DNA from: Myxococcales bacterium
Lineage (GTDB): Bacteria; Myxococcota_A; UBA9042
NCBI GenBank assembly: GCA_023954815.1
Contig: JAGSHB010000025.1
Coordinates: 1 to 45,095 of the forward strand
Length of the DNA: 45,095 nucleotides
Direction of reading: 5' to 3'
The notes below the pieces were generated by a model. It had not been told where the DNA came from and ran no database searches. It was given only the letters and a program-made list of their open reading frames with translations. Numbering within the stretch: position 1 is the stretch's first letter; every line of letters begins with the position of its first letter. The translations under genes were made by a program, and so were the position numbers. Below are positions 34,376 through 42,615 of the stretch, one piece after another.

Positions 34376-35827
34376 CTATGCCGGTTGCACCAACATCCTG
34401 TGCAGGCCCGCCAGTCCCACCTTGTCAGCCGGGGCTATCACCGGTTGCTGCACCCGGAGACGCGCGTGCGCTTGGAGGTCACGAATGGCGCAGACATGCC
34501 GGCTGACCGAGCGCAGGTGATGTGCCCGTTTCGCGTGCAGCTCGTCTTCGATTCGACCGAGCCTGGCGAGCCGGTCAAACGCCAGCGGACGTCTCTTGAG
34601 CGAGGCGCCGTTGTAGTCTTCAACTGCCATGGCGATCGTTTTATGAAGTTGGTCCAAGGCCGCGTTCACCGCCGCTACTGGTACGGTGACTTCGGCGTAG
34701 GCCTTGGCCCGTAACCGTTCGTGCTTTTCGATCGCGGCTAGGGAGTGCGTCGCCTCTGCATGTAGTGCAGACGCCGACATGGTACGCGCTTGCGCGGTGG
34801 GTTGCGCCGATGGACGTACGTCAGCAGAAGTGATGGATTGCAGTGGTGAACGCTGCAGGACGATTGGTGAAAACGGATGCTGCGTGTTGACGTCGACCAC
34901 ATGGGTGAAGTGGCGTGCCCAGTCCTGATCTTCACCGTGGCCCGTATCGGTAATTCCCACGGTCTCCACCGTTGGGCTATCGAAGTCGGGAAATAGGGCA
35001 CGCAGCTTGGGTACTTTCGCGGCTGCGGCATTGTGAACAACCGCAGCGGGCGCGGCGATCTGGCGGGGCAGGGTGTCCATGCCGTGACGCCAGTCGACGC
35101 GGTAGGGCGCACTCATCTGCCCCTCATGAATCGGCACGCTCGTGTGCAGCACATGGTCTACGCCCAGCCGCTCCTTTGCGATCTCCGCGGTGGGTAGGGG
35201 CGACGCCGTACTCAACACGATCTTCAGCTTTGGATAACGTAGCCGCAATGCGTCGAGGTGCGCGCGTGTGAAGACTTGCAGTGACTCGTGGCGGTCCCAC
35301 ACGAGCGCCGCCAAGCGCCGCAAGATGGGCATGGGCGCCTCTGATAGATGCTGCATCGCGACTTCGCGCGCTGTCCGTTGGATGGATTCAACTACGTCCG
35401 GGCCGTACTGCCGAAACGCTAGGCGGCGTGACCACGCCGCGCGTGATCCTAGCTTGACCCCGAAGAGGTACCGCAGTCCTGGAACGGCCCACAGACGCGC
35501 GCCGCGACTCACATAGCGGGCCATAACAGCGGGGTGCTTGCCGTCGACCCGAAGTCGCCCGACACCGCGTGGCTCAAAAACACGTTCGCCCCAATGCTGC
35601 CAAGCGATGACCTCCCAACCGAGCAGCTCGCCCATGTTCACCCCACGGTGAATCGTACGATCGAGGTCAAACACGAGGTAGCGGGTCTCGGCGGTCACCA
35701 CGGACGCAAGCAGTTGCGTGGCATCGACTGGTCCCGAGAATTGGGTCAGCCGGGAAACGAGCCTGTATGCGTCGGCGCGGGGCCCCCCGGTTGCTTCGCC
35801 TTGCCTGTGAGCTGTGTTGATCGTCAT
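34376..35827 (-). CDS. HAD-superfamily hydrolase with long C-terminal helical extension
   Basis: The phosphatase motifs are visible: motif I VFDLDRTIH with nucleophile D54 and acid/base D56; motif II ending in S206 (KIVLSTASP); candidate motif III lysines K271/K274; and motif IV TVGITDTGHGED with D294 and D300. Between motifs I and II a helical cap of about 150 residues fits the HAD-I/phosphoserine-phosphatase-like class. After about residue 310 there is an Ala/His/Arg-rich helical region of roughly 170 residues with no family I recognise. The substrate is unknown. No signal peptide, so cytoplasmic. A perfect AGGAGG site with 6-base spacing precedes ATG 35827, suggesting good translation. Confidence 0.75.
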   Translation of the reverse strand: MTINTAHRQGEATGGPRADAYRLVSRLTQFSGPVDATQLLASVVTAETRYLVFDLDRTIHRGVNMGELLGWEVIAWQHWGERVFEPRGVGRLRVDGKHPAVMARYVSRGARLWAVPGLRYLFGVKLGSRAAWSRRLAFRQYGPDVVESIQRTAREVAMQHLSEAPMPILRRLAALVWDRHESLQVFTRAHLDALRLRYPKLKIVLSTASPLPTAEIAKERLGVDHVLHTSVPIHEGQMSAPYRVDWRHGMDTLPRQIAAPAAVVHNAAAAKVPKLRALFPDFDSPTVETVGITDTGHGEDQDWARHFTHVVDVNTQHPFSPIVLQRSPLQSITSADVRPSAQPTAQARTMSASALHAEATHSLAAIEKHERLRAKAYAEVTVPVAAVNAALDQLHKTIAMAVEDYNGASLKRRPLAFDRLARLGRIEDELHAKRAHHLRSVSRHVCAIRDLQAHARLRVQQPVIAPADKVGLAGLHRMLVQPA

Positions 35828-36106
35828 CGATGCCTCCTACGTCGCGGACGATAGAGCAACCCTCACGATTTTGCGGTCATAGCTTGGTCACGATGCGTCA
35901 TGGTCTGGTCACAGCGCGTATTTCTCTTGTCACTTGGAGGCCATTGTTGTTTGGCAGCGGCCCTCCATCTCTGGGTCAGTACGCTGGGGAATCTGCACGG
36001 AACGAAGGCTGGACGCCGCTCGGAGTGGGTGCCATCGTGCGACCATGGACAGCGAGCGGCTGGACCGGGCCCCGCCGGCGACGGACTGCAGTACAGGAGC
36101 ACGAAT
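35828..36106. other. Divergent intergenic region, HAD gene / IYD-like gene
   Basis: This 279-bp gap lies between divergent genes and should contain both promoters. I see no clear -35/-10 pair, no strong palindrome and no small ORF I would defend, although an open frame runs through part of it on both strands. Confidence 0.35.
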
Positions 36107-36775
36107 ATGGCGTCTGACGGCCACATCTCCTTGCGGTATCAGCGTCCGGCGGAGAGCGACATGCGCGTACAGGCCGCCAAGCTGCTCTCGGAACATCAAA
36201 GCCGGCGCTCCGTTCGACACTTCAGCTGCGATCCGATTCCACTAGATGTCCTTCATGACTGCATTCGCGCCGCTGGTCTGGCTCCGTCTGGCGCCAACAA
36301 GCAACCATGGACGTTCTGTGTCGTCACAGATCCAGCGCTGAAGACTCAGATTCGCGACGCAGCTGAGGCCGAAGAGCGCGCGTTCTATCGTGGTAGAGCG
36401 CCGCAGTCGTGGCTCGACGATCTCGCCCATCTCGGCACGGACCACAACAAGCCCTTCTTGGAGGAGGCGCCGGCGCTGGTGGTGCTCTTCGCTCAAAATC
36501 GCGGCGCAAACGGCAGCAAGCACTACTACATCAGCGAATCAGTCGGCATTGCGGCGGGGTTCTTCATTTCGGCGCTGCATCGCTGTGGCCTGGTGACTTT
36601 GACCCACACACCGAGTCCGATGAAGTTCCTGGGTGAGCTGTTGGGCAGACCCGCTAGCGAGCGCGCCTTTTTGCTGCTACCGGTGGGTTACCCTGCAAGC
36701 GACTGTGAAGTCCCTGACATCGAAAGAAAACCATTTGCCCAGATCTGTGTGGGCTATCACGCGGGCGCCAAATAG
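36107..36775 (+). CDS. Nitroreductase-fold protein of the iodotyrosine deiodinase (IYD) type
   Basis: An FMN flavoprotein, probably a reductive dehalogenase of halotyrosines or a related substrate. RRSVRHFS at 33-40 and APSGANKQPW at 59-68 are the flavin-binding segments. The substrate-binding triad that marks IYD is present with the right spacing: E90-xxx-Y94 and K115 (21 residues after the Tyr). The C-terminal half LVTLTHTPSPM...LLLPVGYPASD...VPDIERKP also follows IYD. ATG 36107 is chosen because AGGAG lies just upstream and it gives a normal family length of 222 aa; the ORF open to 35900 has no such site. It precedes a DUF4345-like gene by 22 bases, probably as one operon. Confidence 0.83.
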   Translation: MASDGHISLRYQRPAESDMRVQAAKLLSEHQSRRSVRHFSCDPIPLDVLHDCIRAAGLAPSGANKQPWTFCVVTDPALKTQIRDAAEAEERAFYRGRAPQSWLDDLAHLGTDHNKPFLEEAPALVVLFAQNRGANGSKHYYISESVGIAAGFFISALHRCGLVTLTHTPSPMKFLGELLGRPASERAFLLLPVGYPASDCEVPDIERKPFAQICVGYHAGAK

Positions 36776-36797
36776 GCACCGCCCTAGGAGGGATCTT

Positions 36798-37346
36798 ATG
36801 ACGACACCCGACGCGCCGTCTCCGTCCAATGTTGAGCCCCTCCCCCAAGGTGGCCCCAAGGCTCAGGCACCCACCGATGGGGCTCCGAAAGTTCGCAAGC
36901 CCATGGCTGCCCACACGTTGGCTCGCGTCGTTCTGGGGGTGAACGGGGCGATCTGGTTGGTTATTGGCCTTTGGGCCTTGGCTGATCCGGCAGGCTTGCT
37001 GGACATCATCGACCTGCGAGCCGAGAGCCCACTTGGGCGGCTAGAGATTCGGGCCATGTATGGCGGGTTCGGCGTTGTCATGGGGCTGCTCCACGGTATC
37101 GCGGCGTCCCGGGTGGTCTGGCTTACACAGGGTGTTTTTGTCTCCGCCAGCCTCACGGCGGGACTCCTGGCCGGGCGCCTGCTCTCTGTCGCGGTTGAGG
37201 GCGTGCCGGGGCCAACGGGCTTGATGTTGATCGGGCTGGAGTCATCGGACGTAGCGGTGTCGTTCGTGGCACTTTGGCGCTTGTTCGTCGCCGCCCGCGC
37301 ACAAAAGAAGGCCGCAGCGTCGGCCAGCGCAACAGTGAGTGGCTAA
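36798..37346 (+). CDS. DUF4345-like small integral membrane protein
   Basis: The protein has 182 aa. The first 35 residues are Pro/Ala-rich and cytoplasmic-looking. Four hydrophobic segments follow: VLGVNGAIWLVIGLWALAD, AMYGGFGVVMGLLHGIAA, a third around WLTQGVFVSASLTAGLLAG, and a fourth around SSDVAVSFVALWRLFVAA. The RxMYGGFGVVMGLL segment between helices matches DUF4345, a four-helix inner-membrane family of unknown role. GGAGGGATCTT before ATG 36798 is a strong ribosome site; the upstream in-frame extension to 36633 overlaps the IYD-like gene in another frame and is rejected. It ends 22 bases before the convergent MFS gene. Confidence 0.75.
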   Translation: MTTPDAPSPSNVEPLPQGGPKAQAPTDGAPKVRKPMAAHTLARVVLGVNGAIWLVIGLWALADPAGLLDIIDLRAESPLGRLEIRAMYGGFGVVMGLLHGIAASRVVWLTQGVFVSASLTAGLLAGRLLSVAVEGVPGPTGLMLIGLESSDVAVSFVALWRLFVAARAQKKAAASASATVSG

Positions 37347-37368
37347 CCGAGCGAGCCGCTTCCGGCGT

Positions 37369-38538
37369 CTACACTTCGGTCGGTTTGCCGCCGCCGAGCC
37401 GATGCTCCATCAGCACCCACAGGCCCATCGCGATCAACGCGAACGTTGCGGTTCCGCTGAGCATGGTGCTGTCGCCCCATCGATCGGCGACCAGCCCAAG
37501 AAGCGGCGGCGTCGCCAGAAAACTCAGATCCCACAGGCCGGTAAACAGGGCAAGCGCGGACCCACGTAGGTGGGCTGGCGCGCGGGTCGCGACCTGGCTG
37601 GTTAGCACTGGAAAGCCGATACCGTGACCGAGTCCGCCGAGTAGCCCGGCGAGCTGGAAGGTCGACGCATCCGTCGCCGTGGCGAGCACCAGCGCACCGG
37701 CGACTTCAATACCGAGCGCTGGAATGACGAGATTGGCGGGCCCGAGACGATCGGGCATACGCGCGCCGAACAGGCGAATGCCCACAGCGCCCAGAGCGTA
37801 GGTAAACCAAAATGACGACGGATTGCTCAGCCCCCGGGCTTGGGCGGTCACCGAGGCGAAGGACATGAACAGCACGACCATTGATGCGAAGACCAGGGTC
37901 GCCAACCAAGCCGGCCAGAGGGCAGGGCGGCGCAACTCGGCGAGCACAGCGCGCCACGGCGGCGGCGATGGTAGGCGGAAGTCCTTGCTCTCATTGACCA
38001 TGGCCAGCGGCACAAGGCTGAGCAGCAGCAAGCCGCCCATCACGGGCAAGAACCAACGAATGTCTGAGCCCGAGACGCCGGCGACCTCTGATAGCGGATT
38101 GATGGCCAGGGGCACGAGTCCGGAGATCCCGAACAGTGCGATGCCCTCCGTACGGCGGCTGTCCGGAATCAGATCGGTCGCCAACGTGAAGTAGCCGGTA
38201 AACAGCGCCCCGGTTCCCGCGCCGAAGACGACCCGCAAGCCGATAATGAGTGCGCCCACGCTGTCCACGAGGGCCATACCGACCATGGCCACCACCATGG
38301 TCAACGTGCCCACCACCAAGGTCGGCTTACGCCCCCATCGGTCCAGGCTCCAACCGACCGCCGGTCTCAGCAGCAGCCCGCCGACCGCGGCGCTGGCCAT
38401 CACCACACCGATCGCCAGCCGGCTGCCGCCCAGAAACGCGAGGTACAGCGGCAACAGCAGCATCGTAGACCAGCCCACCGCCTGAAGCAGATGAGCGGCG
38501 ACCAGGAGGTTGAAGTCGCGGGTCAGCAGACGCGGCAT
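37369..38538 (-). CDS. Major facilitator superfamily (MFS) transporter
   Basis: An inner-membrane carrier with about 12 hydrophobic helices over 389 aa. The loop 2-3 signature is visible as GWSLDRWGRKPTLVVG, and a related GLVADRWGDS appears late in the protein in the position of the second-half signature. The substrate cannot be read from sequence; the general pattern resembles drug/sugar efflux MFS proteins. I prefer ATG 38538, with CGGAG about 10 bases upstream, over GTG 38559, which lacks a ribosome site. The gene converges on the DUF4345-like gene and follows the MopE-type gene by 115 bases on the same strand. Confidence 0.85.
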   Translation of the reverse strand: MPRLLTRDFNLLVAAHLLQAVGWSTMLLLPLYLAFLGGSRLAIGVVMASAAVGGLLLRPAVGWSLDRWGRKPTLVVGTLTMVVAMVGMALVDSVGALIIGLRVVFGAGTGALFTGYFTLATDLIPDSRRTEGIALFGISGLVPLAINPLSEVAGVSGSDIRWFLPVMGGLLLLSLVPLAMVNESKDFRLPSPPPWRAVLAELRRPALWPAWLATLVFASMVVLFMSFASVTAQARGLSNPSSFWFTYALGAVGIRLFGARMPDRLGPANLVIPALGIEVAGALVLATATDASTFQLAGLLGGLGHGIGFPVLTSQVATRAPAHLRGSALALFTGLWDLSFLATPPLLGLVADRWGDSTMLSGTATFALIAMGLWVLMEHRLGGGKPTEV

Positions 38539-38653
38539 GGGGACCGTACTCCGGATCACGCGGCGTTCGCATCGCAGACCAGTGCGCGTCGCCGTTCACA
38601 TGGAGGCTCACCCCGCCCTCAGCACTGCCTTGGAGGACGCAGGATCGCCGCTG

Positions 38654-41497
38654 CTAGCGGCACATCTGGGTGCGCTGGCTGGTGACCGACGTTTTGCAGG
38701 TCTTGACGAGCGGGTAGTCCAGCGATCCGTCCCACTTGTAGTCCGAGATCCAGGTGCTGCTGGTGCCGCAGGAGGGCGCGCTTGACTGCCAGCCCGACGG
38801 ATCGGCCACGCACTCGGCCTTGTCGCTGCACAAGAACCCCTTGCAGATGTGCTTGGGAGCGGCTTTCACCGTCCAGCGCTTCTCAAACGACTTGGAGCAG
38901 TTGTAGTCCCAGCTGCCGCACTTGTTCTTGACCGAGTACCAACCCGTCGCTTGTGGCTTGGCTTTGTAGTCCGTGTCGCAGCAATCGCCGCCGCCTTTGA
39001 GGCAGGTGCTAGGCTTGCCTACGACCACCATATTGGCATCGCACCAGCCGTCGTTGTCGTTGTCGCAGCCCTCGTCGACGCCGGATTTACAGTTGTTGTC
39101 TTTGTTGTCGCAGATCTCTTTCGCGCCCGGGTTGCGTGACTTGTCCTTGTCAGCGCAGTCGTACTTGCCCTTGGGGCAGACCGCCGGCGAGCCGACCACG
39201 GTCATGTTCTTGTCGCACCAACCGTCGCCGTCATCATCGCAGCCTTCGTCGACGCCGTTCTTACAGTTGTTGTCCTTGCCGTCGCAGATCTCTTTGGCGC
39301 CCGGATAGTCGTACTTGCCGCCCTTGTTCGGGTCGTCGTTACAGTCTCCGCCGCCATTCGGGCAAATTTTCGGCTTGCCGATCACCGTCTTGCCGGCGGC
39401 GCAGTAGCCATCCCCATCGTTATTGCAGCCGGTGTCCGTCTTGCCGTCGCAGTCGTTGTCCTTGCCGTCGCAGACCTCGGTCGCATTGGGGAAGGTGGTC
39501 TTGCCGGTGGTTGGATCGTCGTTGCAGTCGCCGCCCTTGGTCGCGATGAAGCCCTTGACGTCGCCCTTGTCGCAGAGGCACCTCTTGCCGATCTTCTTGT
39601 CGCCGTAGCCGTCGCCATCCGCGTCCATGTAGTAGTCGACGCAGCCCTTGCCATCTTCTTCGTCCGTATCGCCGTTGCAGTCGTTGTCCATGGAGTCGTA
39701 GCAGATCTCCTTGAACCCGGGGCTCATGGCGTAGACGTCGTCATTGCAATCGCCGCCCTTGAGCGTGGTGTAGGGCGCCTCGGCGTCGCAGAGGCAGGCG
39801 CTGACCTTGGTCGAGCCGTAGGTGTCCTTGTCCTTGTCGGCGTACCAGGTCTTGCAACCGACCGCGTCGGCTTCGTCGGTCGCGCCGTTGCAGTTGTCGT
39901 CGATGGTGTTGCAGGCCTCTTTGACGCCTGGATTGATGGCGGTCTTTTTATCGTCGCAGTCACCGCCCTTCTTCGCTTTGAATGACTCCAGCGGTGCGCA
40001 CAAGCACTTGCCCTTGCCAGTGCCGAACTTGTCGCCATCGCCATCGAGGTAAAAGGTCACGCAATCCTTGGCGTCGACGTCATTTTGGCTGTTGTTGCAG
40101 TCGTCATCTTTGCCGTTGGCGCAGATCTCTTTCGCCTTTGGATTGACGAGCTTGTCGTCGTCTTTGCAGTCGGAGTTGTCGGTGACAGGAAAGGCCTTGC
40201 TTGGACCGCACAGGCATGTGCCCTTGACCGCGCCGAACCCGTCGCCGTCGACGTCTGGGTAGTGCTGCTTGCAGCCGATGGGGTCCTCGGTGCCGGGGGT
40301 GTCTGTGTTGCCGTCGCAGTCGTCGTCCAGCTGGTTGCCGCAGGTCTCTTTCTGACCCGGGTTGATGGCTTTTCCGCTCTTGGCGCTGTCATCGCAGTCG
40401 CCCACGCCTTTGGGGCACCACGCGGGCAGCGCGCCGCTCTTGTTGCAAGCAGCGATGTCAGCTGTGCAGCCCGCCGGCAAGCCCACGATGGTGATGCCTG
40501 CAGCACAGAACCCGTCGCCGTCATCGTCGCAACCCTCGTCGGTTTGGCCGTCGCAGTCGTTGTCCTTGCCATCGCAGGCTTCAGCCACTGGCGTCAGCGC
40601 GTCGCAGGTGTCCTTGCCTTCTGTGCAGGTCTTGGTGCCCTTGCACGCACCGAACGCGTTGCTGATTTCGCAAGGGCCCGCCGGTAGGTCTTCGTCTGTC
40701 TGCCCATCGCAGTCGTCGTCATTGCCGTTGCAGGTCTCGGCCGCAGGTTTGGCCGCAGAGCAGCCACTGAGGCCGGCAACTGAGCATTGGCGCACACCGC
40801 TGCACACACCGGACGTGTTGATGACTGTACAAGCCGACTCGTAGCCGACCTCCACCGCTTTGTCCGAGCACCCGCACATCCCGCTGGACTTCACGCACTG
40901 TTTGGACTTCCCCTTTGAGCCCGACGCTTCTTTGCAGCCGTAGCCAGCGGGGCAATCCTTGTCCGCCGCGCAGGCACCAGCACAGAAGGAAGTGGTTCCG
41001 CCGTCGGAGTTGTAGGGGATGCACAGGGCGCCGCTCGCCAACTTCTCGCATGCGGCATCGTCGGTGCATGGCAGGCAGAGTGCCCCCATCTTGGGGAGGC
41101 AAACGAATACTGTGTCTTGCCCTGGGGCCTGTTCGCACTTCCAACCGCCGGGGCAGCAGTCTGTGCAGGTCTTTGTGCAGCGTTTGCCCTCGGCCGTATC
41201 GATGCAAAATCCGCTATCGCAGTCGTCGGGGCCTGCACACTTCGCGCCGGGTTCGCCGGAAATTGGTTCTTTGGGAAAGCCGCATGGGTCAGGAGCGACA
41301 TCTACGGAGGCGCCGTCGATGGGACCGGAGTCTACCGCCGCACCGTCGTTGTTGAGGTTGACGTCAAATCCCACGCCGTCGGTCGACACATCGGACGCGC
41401 CCGAGCCGCTGCCGCCCGGATCGGTGTCGGGGTCGCTTCCGCAGGCTGCGAGCAAGCTGAGTGCTACGAGAAGGGGGATGATTTGATTGCGAAACAT
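38654..41497 (-). CDS. MopE-type Cys/Asp-rich repeat lipoprotein (947 aa)
   Basis: Signal peptide with lipobox SLLAACGSDP, then a Gly/Asp/Ser/Ala linker (about 20-68). Residues 70-210 are a Cys-rich region with no named family. From about 240 to 850 there are roughly ten units of CDGKDNDCDGxTDEGCDDDGDGxC and GGDCNDDxxxxxPGAxEICDGxDNNC, the putative metal-binding MopE repeat (PF11617 type). Acidic loops such as DDDGDG suggest calcium. The C-terminal 90 residues are Trp/Ser/Cys-rich without repeats. Methylococcus MopE binds copper, but its copper ligands cannot be assigned here. The ATG has a TTGGAGCC site. Probably an outer-membrane surface protein. Confidence 0.85.
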   Translation of the reverse strand: MFRNQIIPLLVALSLLAACGSDPDTDPGGSGSGASDVSTDGVGFDVNLNNDGAAVDSGPIDGASVDVAPDPCGFPKEPISGEPGAKCAGPDDCDSGFCIDTAEGKRCTKTCTDCCPGGWKCEQAPGQDTVFVCLPKMGALCLPCTDDAACEKLASGALCIPYNSDGGTTSFCAGACAADKDCPAGYGCKEASGSKGKSKQCVKSSGMCGCSDKAVEVGYESACTVINTSGVCSGVRQCSVAGLSGCSAAKPAAETCNGNDDDCDGQTDEDLPAGPCEISNAFGACKGTKTCTEGKDTCDALTPVAEACDGKDNDCDGQTDEGCDDDGDGFCAAGITIVGLPAGCTADIAACNKSGALPAWCPKGVGDCDDSAKSGKAINPGQKETCGNQLDDDCDGNTDTPGTEDPIGCKQHYPDVDGDGFGAVKGTCLCGPSKAFPVTDNSDCKDDDKLVNPKAKEICANGKDDDCNNSQNDVDAKDCVTFYLDGDGDKFGTGKGKCLCAPLESFKAKKGGDCDDKKTAINPGVKEACNTIDDNCNGATDEADAVGCKTWYADKDKDTYGSTKVSACLCDAEAPYTTLKGGDCNDDVYAMSPGFKEICYDSMDNDCNGDTDEEDGKGCVDYYMDADGDGYGDKKIGKRCLCDKGDVKGFIATKGGDCNDDPTTGKTTFPNATEVCDGKDNDCDGKTDTGCNNDGDGYCAAGKTVIGKPKICPNGGGDCNDDPNKGGKYDYPGAKEICDGKDNNCKNGVDEGCDDDGDGWCDKNMTVVGSPAVCPKGKYDCADKDKSRNPGAKEICDNKDNNCKSGVDEGCDNDNDGWCDANMVVVGKPSTCLKGGGDCCDTDYKAKPQATGWYSVKNKCGSWDYNCSKSFEKRWTVKAAPKHICKGFLCSDKAECVADPSGWQSSAPSCGTSSTWISDYKWDGSLDYPLVKTCKTSVTSQRTQMCR

Positions 41498-41801
41498 GTG
41501 ACGGCTCCAAGGGACGTTCGGCCGGGCACCCTAGCAGATCCAATTGACAACGCGATAGATCGGCCGCGCCAATGGCCGGCCGGCGGGGTTCGTGTTCCCC
41601 ACCCGCGCCCTGTTCCGTAGACACCTGTTCGAGATGCGGCCCGCTTGGCGCGATGATTGTTTCGTCGTCATTGCGACATGCCACGGACCAAATGCTGTTC
41701 GTGAGATTGCCAATTGGCCCACAGGTCCGCGAACTGGTGGGTTCGGCGGCGGGCGACTACAATGTGTCGCCGCGCTTGTTCGTGGAGACGGGGGCTCTGA
41801 T
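41498..41801. other. Divergent intergenic region, MopE-type gene / metzincin gene
   Basis: This 304-bp gap should hold promoters for both genes. TACAAT at 41758-41763 matches a -10 box for the plus-strand protease gene, but the sequence 17 bases upstream (TGGTGG) is a poor -35. TTGACA at 41545-41550 has no -10 partner at normal spacing. A GGCCGGCC palindrome lies near 41577. The frame of the protease is open through this region but lacks coding character. Confidence 0.35.
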
Positions 41802-42584
41802 ATGCCACATCGCCTTTCACGCCCCTTACATAACAGTTTGTTTCGCGTCACTTCTCGAAATTGCCGGCGCGCTATTGTCTGGCTCGTTGCGTTGATGATG
41901 GGGCACGGGAGCCTGACCGCTCTCGCCTCTCTACCGAGCGCACCGAGTGGCACCAACCCCCAGCCATGCAAGCAGATGCGTTGTGTCCCCCTGCGCATTC
42001 ATCTCCATGCGGGTCCTTCGCTGCAGGCTCGCCAAGCCGCGTTGCGTCACACCCGCCGGCAAATGCGCTGGGCCAATGCCCGGTTTGAGACGCTGGGGAT
42101 TCGACTCGTGGCCACCGAACTGGTCTGGCTCACTGCATCGGCTGCCCGCGTGGATTCGGGGACCAAGCGAGACCAAATCGGTCGTTTCGCCTGGAAGAAG
42201 GGCGCCATCTTGTGGGTGGGACCCACAGCGCTTGTCGACCTGAACGGCCATACTGTCCGGCATGGCGTTCACTGGCGCGACCGCAAAGACCAGCGCGGCG
42301 AGCTCCGGAGGCGGCGCTGGGTCATTGTCGCGCGTACGCCCTACGTTTTTGTTCTGGCCCACGAACTCGGCCACTACTTCGGACTGCCGCACAGCCGCGC
42401 ACCGCGCAGTCTGATGAACAAGCGGAGTACCCCGGGAAGGCCGGGCGTTCGCGACTGGCGGTTCACCCGCAAAGAGGGGCAGCGCGTCCAGCGTCGATTG
42501 GGGCAGCTGCGCCGGGCTGGCACGCTCACGCTGCTCAAGCGGATGCCTGCCATCGACCCGCTCAGCAGCCCAGCACGCCATTGA
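41802..42584 (+). CDS. Small secreted metzincin-like zinc metalloprotease
   Basis: The zinc motif is complete: HEXXHxxGxxH at H187, E188, H191, G194 and H197 (HELGHYFGLPH), with a Met-turn candidate at M205 (SLMNKRS). This pattern defines metzincins; closest in style are the short matrixin/archaemetzincin-like bacterial proteases, but I cannot assign a subfamily. ATG 41802 gives a basic N terminus and a hydrophobic segment (AIVWLVALMMGHG) that serves as a signal peptide. The ribosome site is weak, and the frame is open upstream to 41592. The protein is unusually basic (Arg-rich) for a secreted bacterial protease. It stands divergent from the MopE-type gene and 31 bases before the P-loop gene. 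Confidence 0.72.
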   Translation: MPHRLSRPLHNSLFRVTSRNCRRAIVWLVALMMGHGSLTALASLPSAPSGTNPQPCKQMRCVPLRIHLHAGPSLQARQAALRHTRRQMRWANARFETLGIRLVATELVWLTASAARVDSGTKRDQIGRFAWKKGAILWVGPTALVDLNGHTVRHGVHWRDRKDQRGELRRRRWVIVARTPYVFVLAHELGHYFGLPHSRAPRSLMNKRSTPGRPGVRDWRFTRKEGQRVQRRLGQLRRAGTLTLLKRMPAIDPLSSPARH

Positions 42585-42615
42585 CCTAGCAGGAGGCCAA
42601 CTGCAGGCTGCGGCC

